A DNA stretch of 7,290 nucleotides from Syntrophomonadaceae bacterium (GTDB taxonomy: Bacteria > Bacillota > Dethiobacteria > DTU022), in the NCBI GenBank assembly GCA_003553895.1, contig PWFM01000064.1, positions 1 through 7,290 of the forward strand, given 5' to 3'. The position numbers and the translations under genes were made by a program. Below the pieces are notes generated by a model. The model was not told where the DNA came from. It did not search any database and was given only the letters and a program-made list of their open reading frames with translations. Shown in pieces: positions 1 to 6,431 of this stretch. Each line of letters starts with the position of its first letter. Positions within the stretch are counted from its first letter, which is position 1.

Positions 1-1215
1 AACGAACTGCTAACCGGTTTAATTGAAAACAGCAACGCCGGCTTCCTTTCCAGGCGCCTCTGGGCGGCGGGAATTGAAGTCAGGGAAACCGCGGTGGTAG
101 CGGACGACGGGGAGGCGATCCGATCCGCCCTGAACAGGGCCCTGGAACACAGCGAAATAATTATATTCACCGGCGGCCTGGGACCTACAGAGGATGATTT
201 AACCAGGGAAGCGATTGCATCTGCCCTGGGGCTGTCCCTGAACCTGGACCAAAAATGGCTGGAAAAAATAGAACATTTTTTCAACATGCGCGGGATCAAG
301 ATGCCGGAAAATAACCGCAAGCAGGCCTTAATCATGGAAGGGGCTTCTCTGCTGGAAAACCGGGCCGGCACCGCCCCCGGTTCAATTCTTAAGTGGGAAG
401 GCAGATTGCTTGTTTTGCTGCCGGGGCCGCCCAATGAACTAAAGCCCATGTTCGATGATCTGGTCCTGCCGGCCCTGAAAGATTTCAACCGGGGCAGCCT
501 GAGCCGGTTGAAAACCCTTAAATGCTGCGGTATTGGCGAATCAAGCCTGGAGAATAAAATAAAAAGCCTTGAAAACTGGGATTTACCCCCGATTTCTTAT
601 GTGGCCAGAGGGTATGAAGTCCATCTGCAGTTAAAAGGAAGAGGCAGCGCCGCAGAAGCGGCGGCGTCTATCGAGAAGGGCGAAAGCAAGCTCAGGGGGC
701 TGCTTGGCGATTGTATCTACGGCAGCGATGATGATACCCTGGCCGGTAAGGTTGCCGAACTGCTCGGCGAAAAGGGTTTAACCCTGGCCCTGGCAGAGTC
801 ATGCAGCGGCGGACTTTTATCGAGCATGATTACCGATATCCCGGGCAGTTCTCAATTTTACAGGGGCGGTATGGTAGCTTACAGTGGAGAAGCTAAAACA
901 GGCAGCCTGGGCCTGGCAAGAAGCCTTCTGGAGAAGGAAGGTCAGGTCAGCGAACCGGTGGCCATGGCGATGGCCGAAGCGGCCAGGGCTAATTTTAAAT
1001 CCGACCTGGCCGTCGGAGTTACCGGCATCGCCGGCCCGGACGGCGGCACAGCCCAAAAGCCGGTGGGCCTGGTTTATATTGCCCTGGCCGGAAGATGGGA
1101 CTGTTATTGCAAAAAATTTAACCTCGGCGGCGGCAGGTTGGCCGTCAAGGAAAGGACGGTCCAAATGGCCCTGGATATGATCAGAAGGGAAATATTAAAT
1201 AATTACGGGCAATAA
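1..1215 (+). CDS. cinA: CinA family protein (MoaB-like domain plus NMN amidohydrolase domain), 5' end cut by window
   Basis: The reading frame is open from base 1, and the residues before the first in-window ATG or GTG (starting NELLTG) match the CinA N-terminus. The real start therefore lies about nine codons upstream of the window. The visible 404 residues plus those agree with the usual ~415. The N-terminal half is the molybdopterin-binding-like (MoaB/MogA) fold, with the family signature TGGLGPTEDD at window residues 57-66. The C-terminal part (about residue 250 on) is the PncC-type nicotinamide-nucleotide amidase domain, with AESCSGG at 265-271 and GVTGIAGPDGG at 339-349. In the family this domain deamidates NMN for pyridine nucleotide salvage in the cytoplasm; the N-terminal domain is linked to ADP-ribose pyrophosphatase activity in some members. 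Despite the name, competence involvement is established only in some species. It lies upstream of thpR and recA, an arrangement common in Gram-positives. Both domains look intact. Confidence 0.95.
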   Translation, partial: NELLTGLIENSNAGFLSRRLWAAGIEVRETAVVADDGEAIRSALNRALEHSEIIIFTGGLGPTEDDLTREAIASALGLSLNLDQKWLEKIEHFFNMRGIKMPENNRKQALIMEGASLLENRAGTAPGSILKWEGRLLVLLPGPPNELKPMFDDLVLPALKDFNRGSLSRLKTLKCCGIGESSLENKIKSLENWDLPPISYVARGYEVHLQLKGRGSAAEAAASIEKGESKLRGLLGDCIYGSDDDTLAGKVAELLGEKGLTLALAESCSGGLLSSMITDIPGSSQFYRGGMVAYSGEAKTGSLGLARSLLEKEGQVSEPVAMAMAEAARANFKSDLAVGVTGIAGPDGGTAQKPVGLVYIALAGRWDCYCKKFNLGGGRLAVKERTVQMALDMIRREILNNYGQ

Positions 1216-1236
1216 CCCCGGTTATATCATTGCCCG
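1206..1236 (+). other. Hairpin across the cinA stop codon
   Basis: An 8-bp perfect inverted repeat, CGGGCAAT (1206-1213) against ATTGCCCG (1229-1236), spans the cinA stop at 1213-1215, with a further AAC/GTT pairing inside. No T-run follows; the thpR ribosome binding site comes next. It is therefore unlikely to be a terminator and could be an intercistronic stability element. Pairing was read by eye; function is unknown. Confidence 0.4.
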
Positions 1237-1260
1237 CCCCGGATTGGAGGATCCTTTATT

Positions 1261-1827
1261 TTGGCCAGGCTATTCATAGCGCTTGAATTAACCGAAGAGC
1301 AAAAAAGAGAGGTCGGCGCTTTACAGGAAAAATTGCAAACCTATATGGAGGGTGTGCGCTGGGTCAAACCGCAGGGATTGCATCTAACCCTGAAATTTTT
1401 GGGAGAAACCGACGAGGCCCGCCTGGATCACATTAAACAGGCCATGGATGAAAGCGCCGCTTCAATTAAGCAGTTTGCGGTTGTATACGGGCAAAGCGGT
1501 GTTTTCCCTTCCCCCCGGAAGGCAAGAATAATCTGGGTCGGCCTGAGGGAGGGGTATGAAGCGGTGTGCGATGTAGCGGCCGGAATGGAAAAAGCCCTGG
1601 CCCGCTGTGGGTTCGAGCCGGAAAAGAGGAAATTCACGCCCCATCTGACCATAGGAAGGGCCCGAAACCCGCTTCCTGAAAATATTGCCCGGCTGTATAT
1701 GGACCGCGAAAAATCTTTTACCACCGCCGCCTGCGTTATCCGGGGAGCGACACTTTTTGAAAGTAAACTCTCGCCGCAGGGCGCGACTTACCTGGTGCGT
1801 TACAGGTCCGCTTTTCACAGCCAGTAA
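1261..1827 (+). CDS. thpR: RNA 2',3'-cyclic phosphodiesterase (LigT/2H family)
   Basis: This 188-residue protein is the usual length for ThpR/LigT. It begins MARLFIALEL, matching the family's N-terminal strand. The two catalytic HxTx motifs of the 2H phosphoesterase superfamily are both present: HLTL with H41 and T43, and HLTI with H128 and T130. The family opens 2',3'-cyclic phosphates on RNA ends to 2'-phosphates in the cytoplasm, and some members ligate tRNA halves in vitro; the physiological role is poorly defined. The start is TTG at 1261, preceded by GGAGGA at 1246-1251 with about 10 bases of spacing; no better in-frame start exists. It begins 45 bases after cinA with no obvious promoter between, so the two are probably cotranscribed. 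Confidence 0.95.
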   Translation: MARLFIALELTEEQKREVGALQEKLQTYMEGVRWVKPQGLHLTLKFLGETDEARLDHIKQAMDESAASIKQFAVVYGQSGVFPSPRKARIIWVGLREGYEAVCDVAAGMEKALARCGFEPEKRKFTPHLTIGRARNPLPENIARLYMDREKSFTTAACVIRGATLFESKLSPQGATYLVRYRSAFHSQ

Positions 1828-1840
1828 GGCTAAAACATTT

Positions 1841-1870
1841 TTGAACCTAATAGAAATTAAAAAGTTTAAT
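1841..1870 (+). promoter_or_regulatory. Possible housekeeping (sigma-A) promoter upstream of recA
   Basis: TTGAAC (1841-1846, 4 of 6 to consensus) and TTTAAT (1865-1870, 5 of 6) are separated by 18 bases in the AT-rich start of the thpR-recA gap. It would give recA a basal promoter upstream of the sigma-H-like site. The match is moderate and the region is AT-rich, so this is tentative. Confidence 0.4.
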
Positions 1871-1903
1871 CATAATTAATATCTATTTTTATGATAAAAA
1901 CCG

Positions 1904-1932
1904 GCAGGAAAAGCGGCAAACAAGCAGAATAA
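1904..1932 (+). promoter_or_regulatory. Sigma-H-type promoter of recA
   Basis: GCAGGAAAA (1904-1912) fits the sigma-H -35 consensus RNAGGAWWW at every position. After 11 bases, GCAGAATAA (1924-1932) fits the -10 consensus RNNGAATWW at every position. The predicted transcript would start near 1938-1940, leaving a leader of about 35 bases that contains the recA ribosome binding site. Both sequence and spacing fit; use by sigma-H is an inference. Confidence 0.65.
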
Positions 1933-1955
1933 TTACCGGGAAAGGAAAGACCCTT

Positions 1956-1962
1956 AAGGAGG
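1956..1962 (+). promoter_or_regulatory. recA ribosome binding site supporting a TTG start
   Basis: AAGGAGG is a full complement to the 16S rRNA 3' end. It lies 10 bases before the TTG at 1973. This strong site fixes TTG as the recA start; no ATG or GTG lies nearby in frame. Confidence 0.85.
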
Positions 1963-1972
1963 TTAACATAAA

Positions 1973-3058
1973 TTGGAAAAAGAAAAAGCTCTAGAATCAG
2001 CCCTGCTGCAAATTGAAAAACAGTTCGGCAAAGGCTCAATCATGAAGCTGGGCCAGGATGCCATAGCGGAAGTCGCAGTTATTCCTACCGGGTGCCTGGC
2101 CATAGACGCAGCTTTAGGAGTGGGAGGGGTGCCCCGGGGCAGGGTAGTGGAAATATACGGCCCCGAGTCATCCGGTAAAACCACAGTAGCTCTCCATATA
2201 ATTGCGGAAGCTCAAAAACGGGGCGGTTTTGCTGCCTTTATCGATGCCGAGCATGCTCTCGATCCCCAGTACGCCACCAACCTGGGCGTAAATTTAGATG
2301 AACTCCTGGTTTCACAACCTGATACCGGTGAGCAGGCTCTGGAAATAGCTGAAGCGCTGGTGCGAAGCGGCGCCATTGATATCCTGGTGGTTGATTCTGT
2401 GGCCGCACTGGTTCCCAGGGCAGAGATTGAAGGCGAAATGGGCGATTCTCATGTCGGTTTACAGGCCAGGTTGATGTCTCAGGCCCTGCGCAAGCTGTCC
2501 GGCGTAATCAGCAAATCTAAAACGAGCGCCGTTTTTATCAACCAGATCCGGGAAAAAGTTGGCGTTATGTTTGGCAATCCAGAAGTAACCCCGGGCGGAC
2601 GGGCCCTGAAGTTTTATTCATCCGTGCGGATGGAAGTGCGCAGGATTGAATCGCTAAAAGTAGGCTCCGATCAGATCATCGGCAACCGGACCAAAGTTAA
2701 AGTGGTCAAGAACAAGGTTGCCCCACCTTTCAAGGTAGCTGAATTTGATATTTTATACGGCAAAGGGATTTCTGCGGAAGGTTCACTGATCGACCTCGGC
2801 CTGGAGCACAAGGTTATCACCAAGAGCGGGGCCTGGTATTCTTACGGGGAAGAAAGACTGGGCCAGGGTCGGGAAAATGTCAGGGACTTCCTGATTGAGA
2901 ATCCCCAGATCCAGCAGGAAATAGATAAAAAAGTGCGCGAACTGGCCGGTTTGCCTGCAGGACAACCTCCTAAAACGGACCAGGGATCAGGTAAAGAGGA
3001 TCATTCCGGGGGAGAGGCCGGCAAAGAGGCCGGGCAGAACCAGAAAAAACAGTCTTAA
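1973..3058 (+). CDS. recA: Recombinase RecA
   Basis: RecA forms ATP-dependent filaments on single-stranded DNA, drives homologous pairing and strand exchange, and stimulates LexA self-cleavage. The protein has 361 residues, slightly longer than the ~347 of B. subtilis. Walker A is GPESSGKT (63-70), the catalytic glutamate sits in DAEH (E93), and Walker B ends at D141 in ILVVDSVAALVP. The L1 and L2 DNA-binding loops follow, and KNKVAPPFK marks the conserved later core. After about residue 330 comes a hydrophilic, Gly/Lys/Glu/Gln-rich low-complexity tail, the usual variable RecA terminus. Translation starts at TTG (1973) behind a strong AAGGAGG. recX follows 15 bases later, almost certainly in the same transcript. 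A sigma-H-like promoter and a weaker sigma-A-like promoter lie upstream; I found no GAAC-N4-GTTC LexA operator in the gap. Confidence 0.99.
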   Translation: MEKEKALESALLQIEKQFGKGSIMKLGQDAIAEVAVIPTGCLAIDAALGVGGVPRGRVVEIYGPESSGKTTVALHIIAEAQKRGGFAAFIDAEHALDPQYATNLGVNLDELLVSQPDTGEQALEIAEALVRSGAIDILVVDSVAALVPRAEIEGEMGDSHVGLQARLMSQALRKLSGVISKSKTSAVFINQIREKVGVMFGNPEVTPGGRALKFYSSVRMEVRRIESLKVGSDQIIGNRTKVKVVKNKVAPPFKVAEFDILYGKGISAEGSLIDLGLEHKVITKSGAWYSYGEERLGQGRENVRDFLIENPQIQQEIDKKVRELAGLPAGQPPKTDQGSGKEDHSGGEAGKEAGQNQKKQS

Positions 3059-3073
3059 CGGAGTTGAAACCGC

Positions 3074-3562
3074 TTGGATGAAGAGGAAGCTCAAAAAAAG
3101 GCGCGTAACATGGTCTTGCGGTTGCTTTCTTTCCGGGCCCGCAGCCGCCAGGAAATAGCCGCTTACCTGGAACGTAAAGGGTTTACCGAACAGGTAAACG
3201 CTTCCATCATCCAGGAGCTGGAAGGCTACAGTTACATCAATGATGACCAGTTCGCGGATGATTTCATTGGCAGCAGGAAGTCCCGCGGCCACGGGCTTAA
3301 AAAAATCCGTTACGAACTTTATATGAAAGGACTCGACGAAAGGCTAATCGAACAAAAAATTGCCGATCACTTTGATCCGGATCAGGACCTGCTCAGGATA
3401 AAAGCGCTCCTGGAACAACGGGCTGCCAGGCGGGCGGGTATCGATGAGCGCAGTGAAGACAGGGATCGCCTGCTGCGGCGTGAGGCAGCCTTCTTAAAGC
3501 GGCGCGGATTCCAGGATAACCTGATCATGAAGGCGCTGAAAGATTTCGATCCGGTGGAATGA
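3074..3562 (+). CDS. recX: Regulatory protein RecX
   Basis: RecX binds RecA and the RecA filament and modulates, usually limits, recombinase activity. The 162-residue protein has the expected size, highly charged composition and tandem three-helix repeats. Recognisable family segments are the early helix containing RSRQEIAAYLERKGF and the central YINDDQFADDFI followed by GLKKIRYELYMKGL. The start is TTG at 3074, the first possible in-frame start after an in-frame TGA at 3065-3067. It has a modest GGAG (3060-3063) with 10 bases of spacing; the nearby ATG at 3078 is out of frame. An internal ATG at 3110 would drop 12 residues and is less likely. It directly follows recA, the common arrangement that keeps the two in stoichiometry. 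No T-rich terminator follows, so some read-through into the rny leader is possible. Confidence 0.94.
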   Translation: MDEEEAQKKARNMVLRLLSFRARSRQEIAAYLERKGFTEQVNASIIQELEGYSYINDDQFADDFIGSRKSRGHGLKKIRYELYMKGLDERLIEQKIADHFDPDQDLLRIKALLEQRAARRAGIDERSEDRDRLLRREAAFLKRRGFQDNLIMKALKDFDPVE

Positions 3563-3586
3563 TATTTACAGAGCAATTATATTTTC

Positions 3587-3615
3587 TTGACATAATATTC
3601 TACAAAAGCTAAAAT
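3587..3615 (+). promoter_or_regulatory. Near-consensus sigma-A promoter for rny
   Basis: TTGACA (3587-3592, perfect) and TAAAAT (3610-3615, 5 of 6) are separated by the optimal 17 bases, just after the recX stop. Transcription would begin near 3622, giving rny a leader of about 255 bases and uncoupling it from recA-recX. Confidence 0.8.
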
Positions 3616-3644
3616 TGTAATAGAAAATAGAAAATATGTTTAGC

Positions 3645-3811
3645 AACAGCAGTTCAGGACATGACTGTTAAGAGAAAGCCCTTGGTGCGCCTAAGCACTG
3701 CGGATAGATAAAAATTTATAAGCATATCTTTCAGAATAGGGGGTAAATCTACCCTTTTCTGGCCTTTCTCTTTAAGCTGTGTTTTGAACGCAGCTTATAT
3801 TATTTATAAGC
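3645..3811 (+). ncRNA. Structured RNA leader of rny, class not recognised
   Basis: Hand folding finds nested stems. A closing stem pairs 3668-3680 with 3761-3775 (13 pairs, two single-base bulges). It encloses three local hairpins: GGTGC/GCACT (3684-3699), GATA/TATC with an inner ATAA/TTAT (3703-3728), and a stronger one with core GGGTA-AATC-TACCC (3733-3760). A bulged hairpin CAGTTCA/TGACTG precedes it (3650-3667). Downstream are a 10-bp hairpin (3773-3797) and a perfect 7-bp hairpin GCTTATA/TATAAGC (3793-3811), which share bases and cannot form together. This architecture suggests a cis-regulatory leader or riboswitch-like element. I do not recognise any known riboswitch, T-box or 6S core sequence, and no T-run follows, so control at translation or RNA stability is more likely than a simple terminator. 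The remainder of the gap, about 3812-3864, is AT-rich and otherwise featureless. Confidence 0.45.
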
Positions 3812-3864
3812 GAAAAATCATCAAATAAATAAAGATAAAGCAGCATCGGTTTATAAAAAGAAGC

Positions 3865-3869
3865 GGAGG
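3865..3869 (+). promoter_or_regulatory. rny ribosome binding site that decides the start codon
   Basis: GGAGG ends at 3869, the first base of an upstream in-frame GTG (3869-3871). That GTG cannot be initiated from this site. The next GTG at 3878 has 8 bases of spacing, so it is the start. Confidence 0.85.
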
Positions 3870-3877
3870 TGATAAAA

Positions 3878-5413
3878 GTGCCAAATATAGTTTTGATGAT
3901 CGCAGCCGCCGTGCTGGTTGGAATAGGAATCGGGTATATAATCCGCAAAAAGATTGCTGAATCAAAGATTTCTACAGCCGAAGCCGCGGCAAAACGAATA
4001 GTCGATGAAGCTACACAGGAAGCTAACTCCTTAAAAAGAGAAAAAGAGCTCGAAGCCAAAGAAGAAGCCCACCGACTGAGGAATGAACTGGATAAAGAAA
4101 GCAAGGAAAGGCGCTCAGAATTGCAGAGAATGGAGCGCAGGTTACTTCAAAAAGAAGAAAGCCTGGACCGGAAGATCAGCAACGTGGAGCGCAAAGAAGA
4201 AGAACTGAGAAAAAAGGAAGAAGAAAACCGGAAAACTGAAGAAAACTTGCAACAGCTTCACCGGGAACAACTCTCCGAGCTTGAGAAAATATCCGGCATG
4301 ACTACAGAAGAAGCCAAAGAGGTTTTAATGCAAAGGGTCCGCGAGGACATTGACCATGAACTTGCTGTGATGGTTAAGGATATGGAGAATCAAGCTAAAG
4401 AAGAAGGGGATAAAAAGGCAAGGGAGATTGTCACCCTGGCCATCCAGAGATGTGCCGCCGATCATGTTTCAGAGTCTACGGTATCTGTTGTCAACCTTCC
4501 CAATGATGAAATGAAAGGCCGCATTATTGGAAGGGAAGGCCGCAATATCCGGGCCCTGGAAACTTTAACCGGCATTGATTTGATTATTGATGATACTCCT
4601 GAAGCGGTAATAATCTCCGGTTTCGATCCCATCAGGCGGGAAGTAGCCCGCCTGGCCCTGGAAAAGCTGGTCAGCGATGGCAGGATCCATCCGGCCAGGA
4701 TTGAAGAGATAGTTGAAAAAACCAGGAAAGAGATTGAAGCGCAGATTAAAGACGAGGGTGAACGATCCGCTTTTGAGACAAAAGTCCATGGCCTGCACCC
4801 GGAATTGATTACTTTACTGGGTAAACTTCGTTACCGGACCAGTTATGGCCAGAATGTCCTGCAGCATTCGATCGAGGTGTCTCACCTGGCCGGTATTATG
4901 GCCGCTGAACTGGGTCTCGACATTACCCTTTCCAAGCGGGCAGGGCTGCTGCATGATATTGGGAAAGCCATCGATCACGAAACCGAAGGTTCCCATGTGC
5001 AGATAGGAGGCGATCTGGCCAAGAAGTACAAAGAATCGCCCGCAGTTGTCAATGCCATAGCCGCCCATCACGGCGACATCGATTTTAACACCCTGGAAGC
5101 AGTGCTGATCCAATCGGCAGATGCAATTTCTGCAGTCCGGCCAGGGGCAAGACGCGAAACCCTGGAAGCATACATCAAGAGGCTGGAAAAATTGGAGAAT
5201 ATAGCCGATTCTTTCGACGGCGTGGAAAAAGCCTATGCCATCCATGCCGGGCGAGAAATCAGGATTATGGTCAAGCCGGACCGTATCGATGATTACTCCT
5301 CGATTAAAGTAGCCCGCGATATTGTTCAAAAAGTAGAAAATGAGCTTGAATATCCCGGACAAATCAAAGTAACGGTTATCCGTGAGACCAGGGCTGTCGA
5401 TTACGCCAAATAA
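3878..5413 (+). CDS. rny: Ribonuclease Y
   Basis: RNase Y is the membrane-anchored endoribonuclease that initiates mRNA decay and processing in many Firmicutes, associating with other degradation enzymes at the inner face of the membrane. From GTG 3878 the protein has 511 residues (B. subtilis about 520). In order: one transmembrane segment (about 4-22) with a basic following stretch; a long Glu/Lys/Arg-rich coiled coil (about 25-170); a KH RNA-binding domain with GRIIGREGRN at 214-223; and an HD metal-dependent nuclease domain. Visible HD-domain ligands are H330 (QHS), H359-D360 (LLHDIGK), H397-H398 (AHHGD) and D415 (SADA). All key residues are present. The frame is open nine bases further upstream, but the ribosome binding site excludes that start. 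It has its own promoter and long folded leader, and a strong terminator follows, so it looks monocistronic apart from read-through. Confidence 0.98.
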   Translation: MPNIVLMIAAAVLVGIGIGYIIRKKIAESKISTAEAAAKRIVDEATQEANSLKREKELEAKEEAHRLRNELDKESKERRSELQRMERRLLQKEESLDRKISNVERKEEELRKKEEENRKTEENLQQLHREQLSELEKISGMTTEEAKEVLMQRVREDIDHELAVMVKDMENQAKEEGDKKAREIVTLAIQRCAADHVSESTVSVVNLPNDEMKGRIIGREGRNIRALETLTGIDLIIDDTPEAVIISGFDPIRREVARLALEKLVSDGRIHPARIEEIVEKTRKEIEAQIKDEGERSAFETKVHGLHPELITLLGKLRYRTSYGQNVLQHSIEVSHLAGIMAAELGLDITLSKRAGLLHDIGKAIDHETEGSHVQIGGDLAKKYKESPAVVNAIAAHHGDIDFNTLEAVLIQSADAISAVRPGARRETLEAYIKRLEKLENIADSFDGVEKAYAIHAGREIRIMVKPDRIDDYSSIKVARDIVQKVENELEYPGQIKVTVIRETRAVDYAK

Positions 5414-5455
5414 CCATCTAAAAGGACCCGCTAAACCGGGCCCAAGATTAAACGT

Positions 5456-5500
5456 AAGCGCCCTCATAATATCTAAACTATTATGAGGGCGCTTTATTTT
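5456..5500 (+). terminator. Rho-independent terminator of rny
   Basis: A perfect 16-bp stem pairs 5456-5471 with 5479-5494 around a 7-base loop. It has a GC-rich lower half (AGCGCCCTC/GAGGGCGCT) and is followed by TTTATTTT. A smaller hairpin, CCCG/CGGG (5427-5440), sits between the rny stop and this stem. It should largely separate rny from ymdB. Confidence 0.93.
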
Positions 5501-5503
5501 CCG

Positions 5504-5533
5504 GCAGGAATCTGCCTGACTTTAAAAGAATAT
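5504..5533 (+). promoter_or_regulatory. Sigma-H-type promoter of ymdB
   Basis: GCAGGAATC (5504-5512) matches RNAGGAWWW at 8 of 9 positions. After 12 bases, AAAGAATAT (5525-5533) matches RNNGAATWW at all 9. It lies immediately after the rny terminator T-run, where a new promoter is needed. The predicted start is near 5540, about 77 bases before the ymdB ATG. I saw no convincing sigma-A promoter in the same gap. Confidence 0.58.
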
Positions 5534-5616
5534 ATATAAAGAATAATTTTTATAGTTAAGATTTTGTCCGGTTAAATAATTATCGACGAACCATTTATGA
5601 AACATGGAGAGCTATC

Positions 5617-6396
5617 ATGCGTTTTCTATTTATCGGTGATGTTGTTGGTAAACCCGGGAGGGATTGTCTGCAAAAAATATTGCCGAAGATGATCAATAAC
5701 CAAACCTATGATTTAATTGTAGCCAACGGGGAAAACGCGGCCGGCGGCAGCGGGATCACGGAGAAGGTTTATTATCAATTGAAAGAAACTGGCGTTGACT
5801 TAGTGACCGGAGGCAATCATACCTGGGATAAGAAGGACGTTTTTAATTTTATTGATCGGGAGCCGGATTTGATCAGGCCCCTGAATTATCCTCCGGGAAC
5901 CACCCCGGGTAGCGGCTGTAGAATTTTAGAGCGAAGGGGGTTGAAAATAGCCGTTATTAACCTGATCGGAAGGGTTTTTATGGGCCCGGCCGATTGCCCT
6001 TTCAGGACGGCGGAAGAAACAATTGCCGGGATAAAAGCTGAAACGCCAATGATAATCGTCGATATGCACGCCGAAGCCACATCAGAGAAACAGGCCATGG
6101 GTTGGTTCCTGGACGGGAAGGTAAGCGCAGTGATTGGCACCCACAGTCATGTTCAGACAGCCGATGAAAGAATTCTGCCGGGGAAAACGGCTTATATAAC
6201 TGATGTTGGTATGGCCGGACTTTATAATTCCATACTGGGAGTGGATAAAGAGGGTCCATTGCAAAGGTTTTTGACCCAGATGCCCCACAAGCTGGAGATC
6301 TCTAAAGGAAAAGAGATTTTTAATGCCGTAGAAATTGAAATTGAAGAAACAAAAGGCGAGGCTCAGTCCATCAAGCGAATATATGAAATTACTTGA
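5617..6396 (+). CDS. ymdB: YmdB-type metallophosphoesterase (2',3'-cyclic nucleotide phosphodiesterase, TIGR00282 family)
   Basis: This 259-residue cytoplasmic protein belongs to the family of B. subtilis YmdB (264 residues), a dinuclear metal phosphodiesterase active on 2',3'-cAMP that influences biofilm and motility decisions. The expected metal and active-site residues are all visible: D8 in FIGDVVGKPGRD, E39-N40 in ANGENAAGG, N67-H68 in GGNHTWD, H151 in VDMHAE, and H176 and H178 in GTHSHVQTADE. The ATG at 5617 has GGAGA at 5606-5610 (6 bases of spacing), and the protein begins right at the first beta strand, so the start is secure. It sits between rny and spoVS as in B. subtilis. A terminator upstream and a sigma-H-like promoter suggest expression separate from rny; no terminator separates it from spoVS. 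Its substrates in this organism are inferred from the family. Confidence 0.97.
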   Translation: MRFLFIGDVVGKPGRDCLQKILPKMINNQTYDLIVANGENAAGGSGITEKVYYQLKETGVDLVTGGNHTWDKKDVFNFIDREPDLIRPLNYPPGTTPGSGCRILERRGLKIAVINLIGRVFMGPADCPFRTAEETIAGIKAETPMIIVDMHAEATSEKQAMGWFLDGKVSAVIGTHSHVQTADERILPGKTAYITDVGMAGLYNSILGVDKEGPLQRFLTQMPHKLEISKGKEIFNAVEIEIEETKGEAQSIKRIYEIT

Positions 6397-6431
6397 CATA
6401 AAAATTATATCAAATTATTCATATAATTCAG

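Noticed and set aside
884..1180. 98-codon + strand frame inside cinA
   Set aside because: It is in another frame over the conserved CinA C-terminal domain, with no motif or ribosome binding site of its own.
3661..3711. Short open frame in the rny leader (16 codons, starts MTVKRKPL)
   Set aside because: The only ribosome binding-like sequence, AGGA at 3656-3659, is one base from the ATG. The frame also falls across the folded region, so a leader peptide is not supported.
4814..5467. 217-codon open frame on the - strand opposite the end of rny
   Set aside because: It overlaps the conserved HD domain of RNase Y, has no recognisable motif, and runs into the rny terminator. It is a shadow of the + strand gene, as are the other - strand open frames.
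5525..5546. AAAGAATAT and AAAGAATAA as the two halves of one sigma-H promoter before ymdB
   Set aside because: They are separated by only 4 bases. The first copy fits instead as the -10 of the upstream GCAGGAATC.
6393..6427. TTGACA and TATAAT before spoVS as a sigma-A promoter
   Set aside because: Both hexamers are perfect, but they are 23 bases apart, too far for one promoter. At 17 bases from TTGACA only TATTCA is available (3 of 6). The TTGACA also overlaps the ymdB stop codon.
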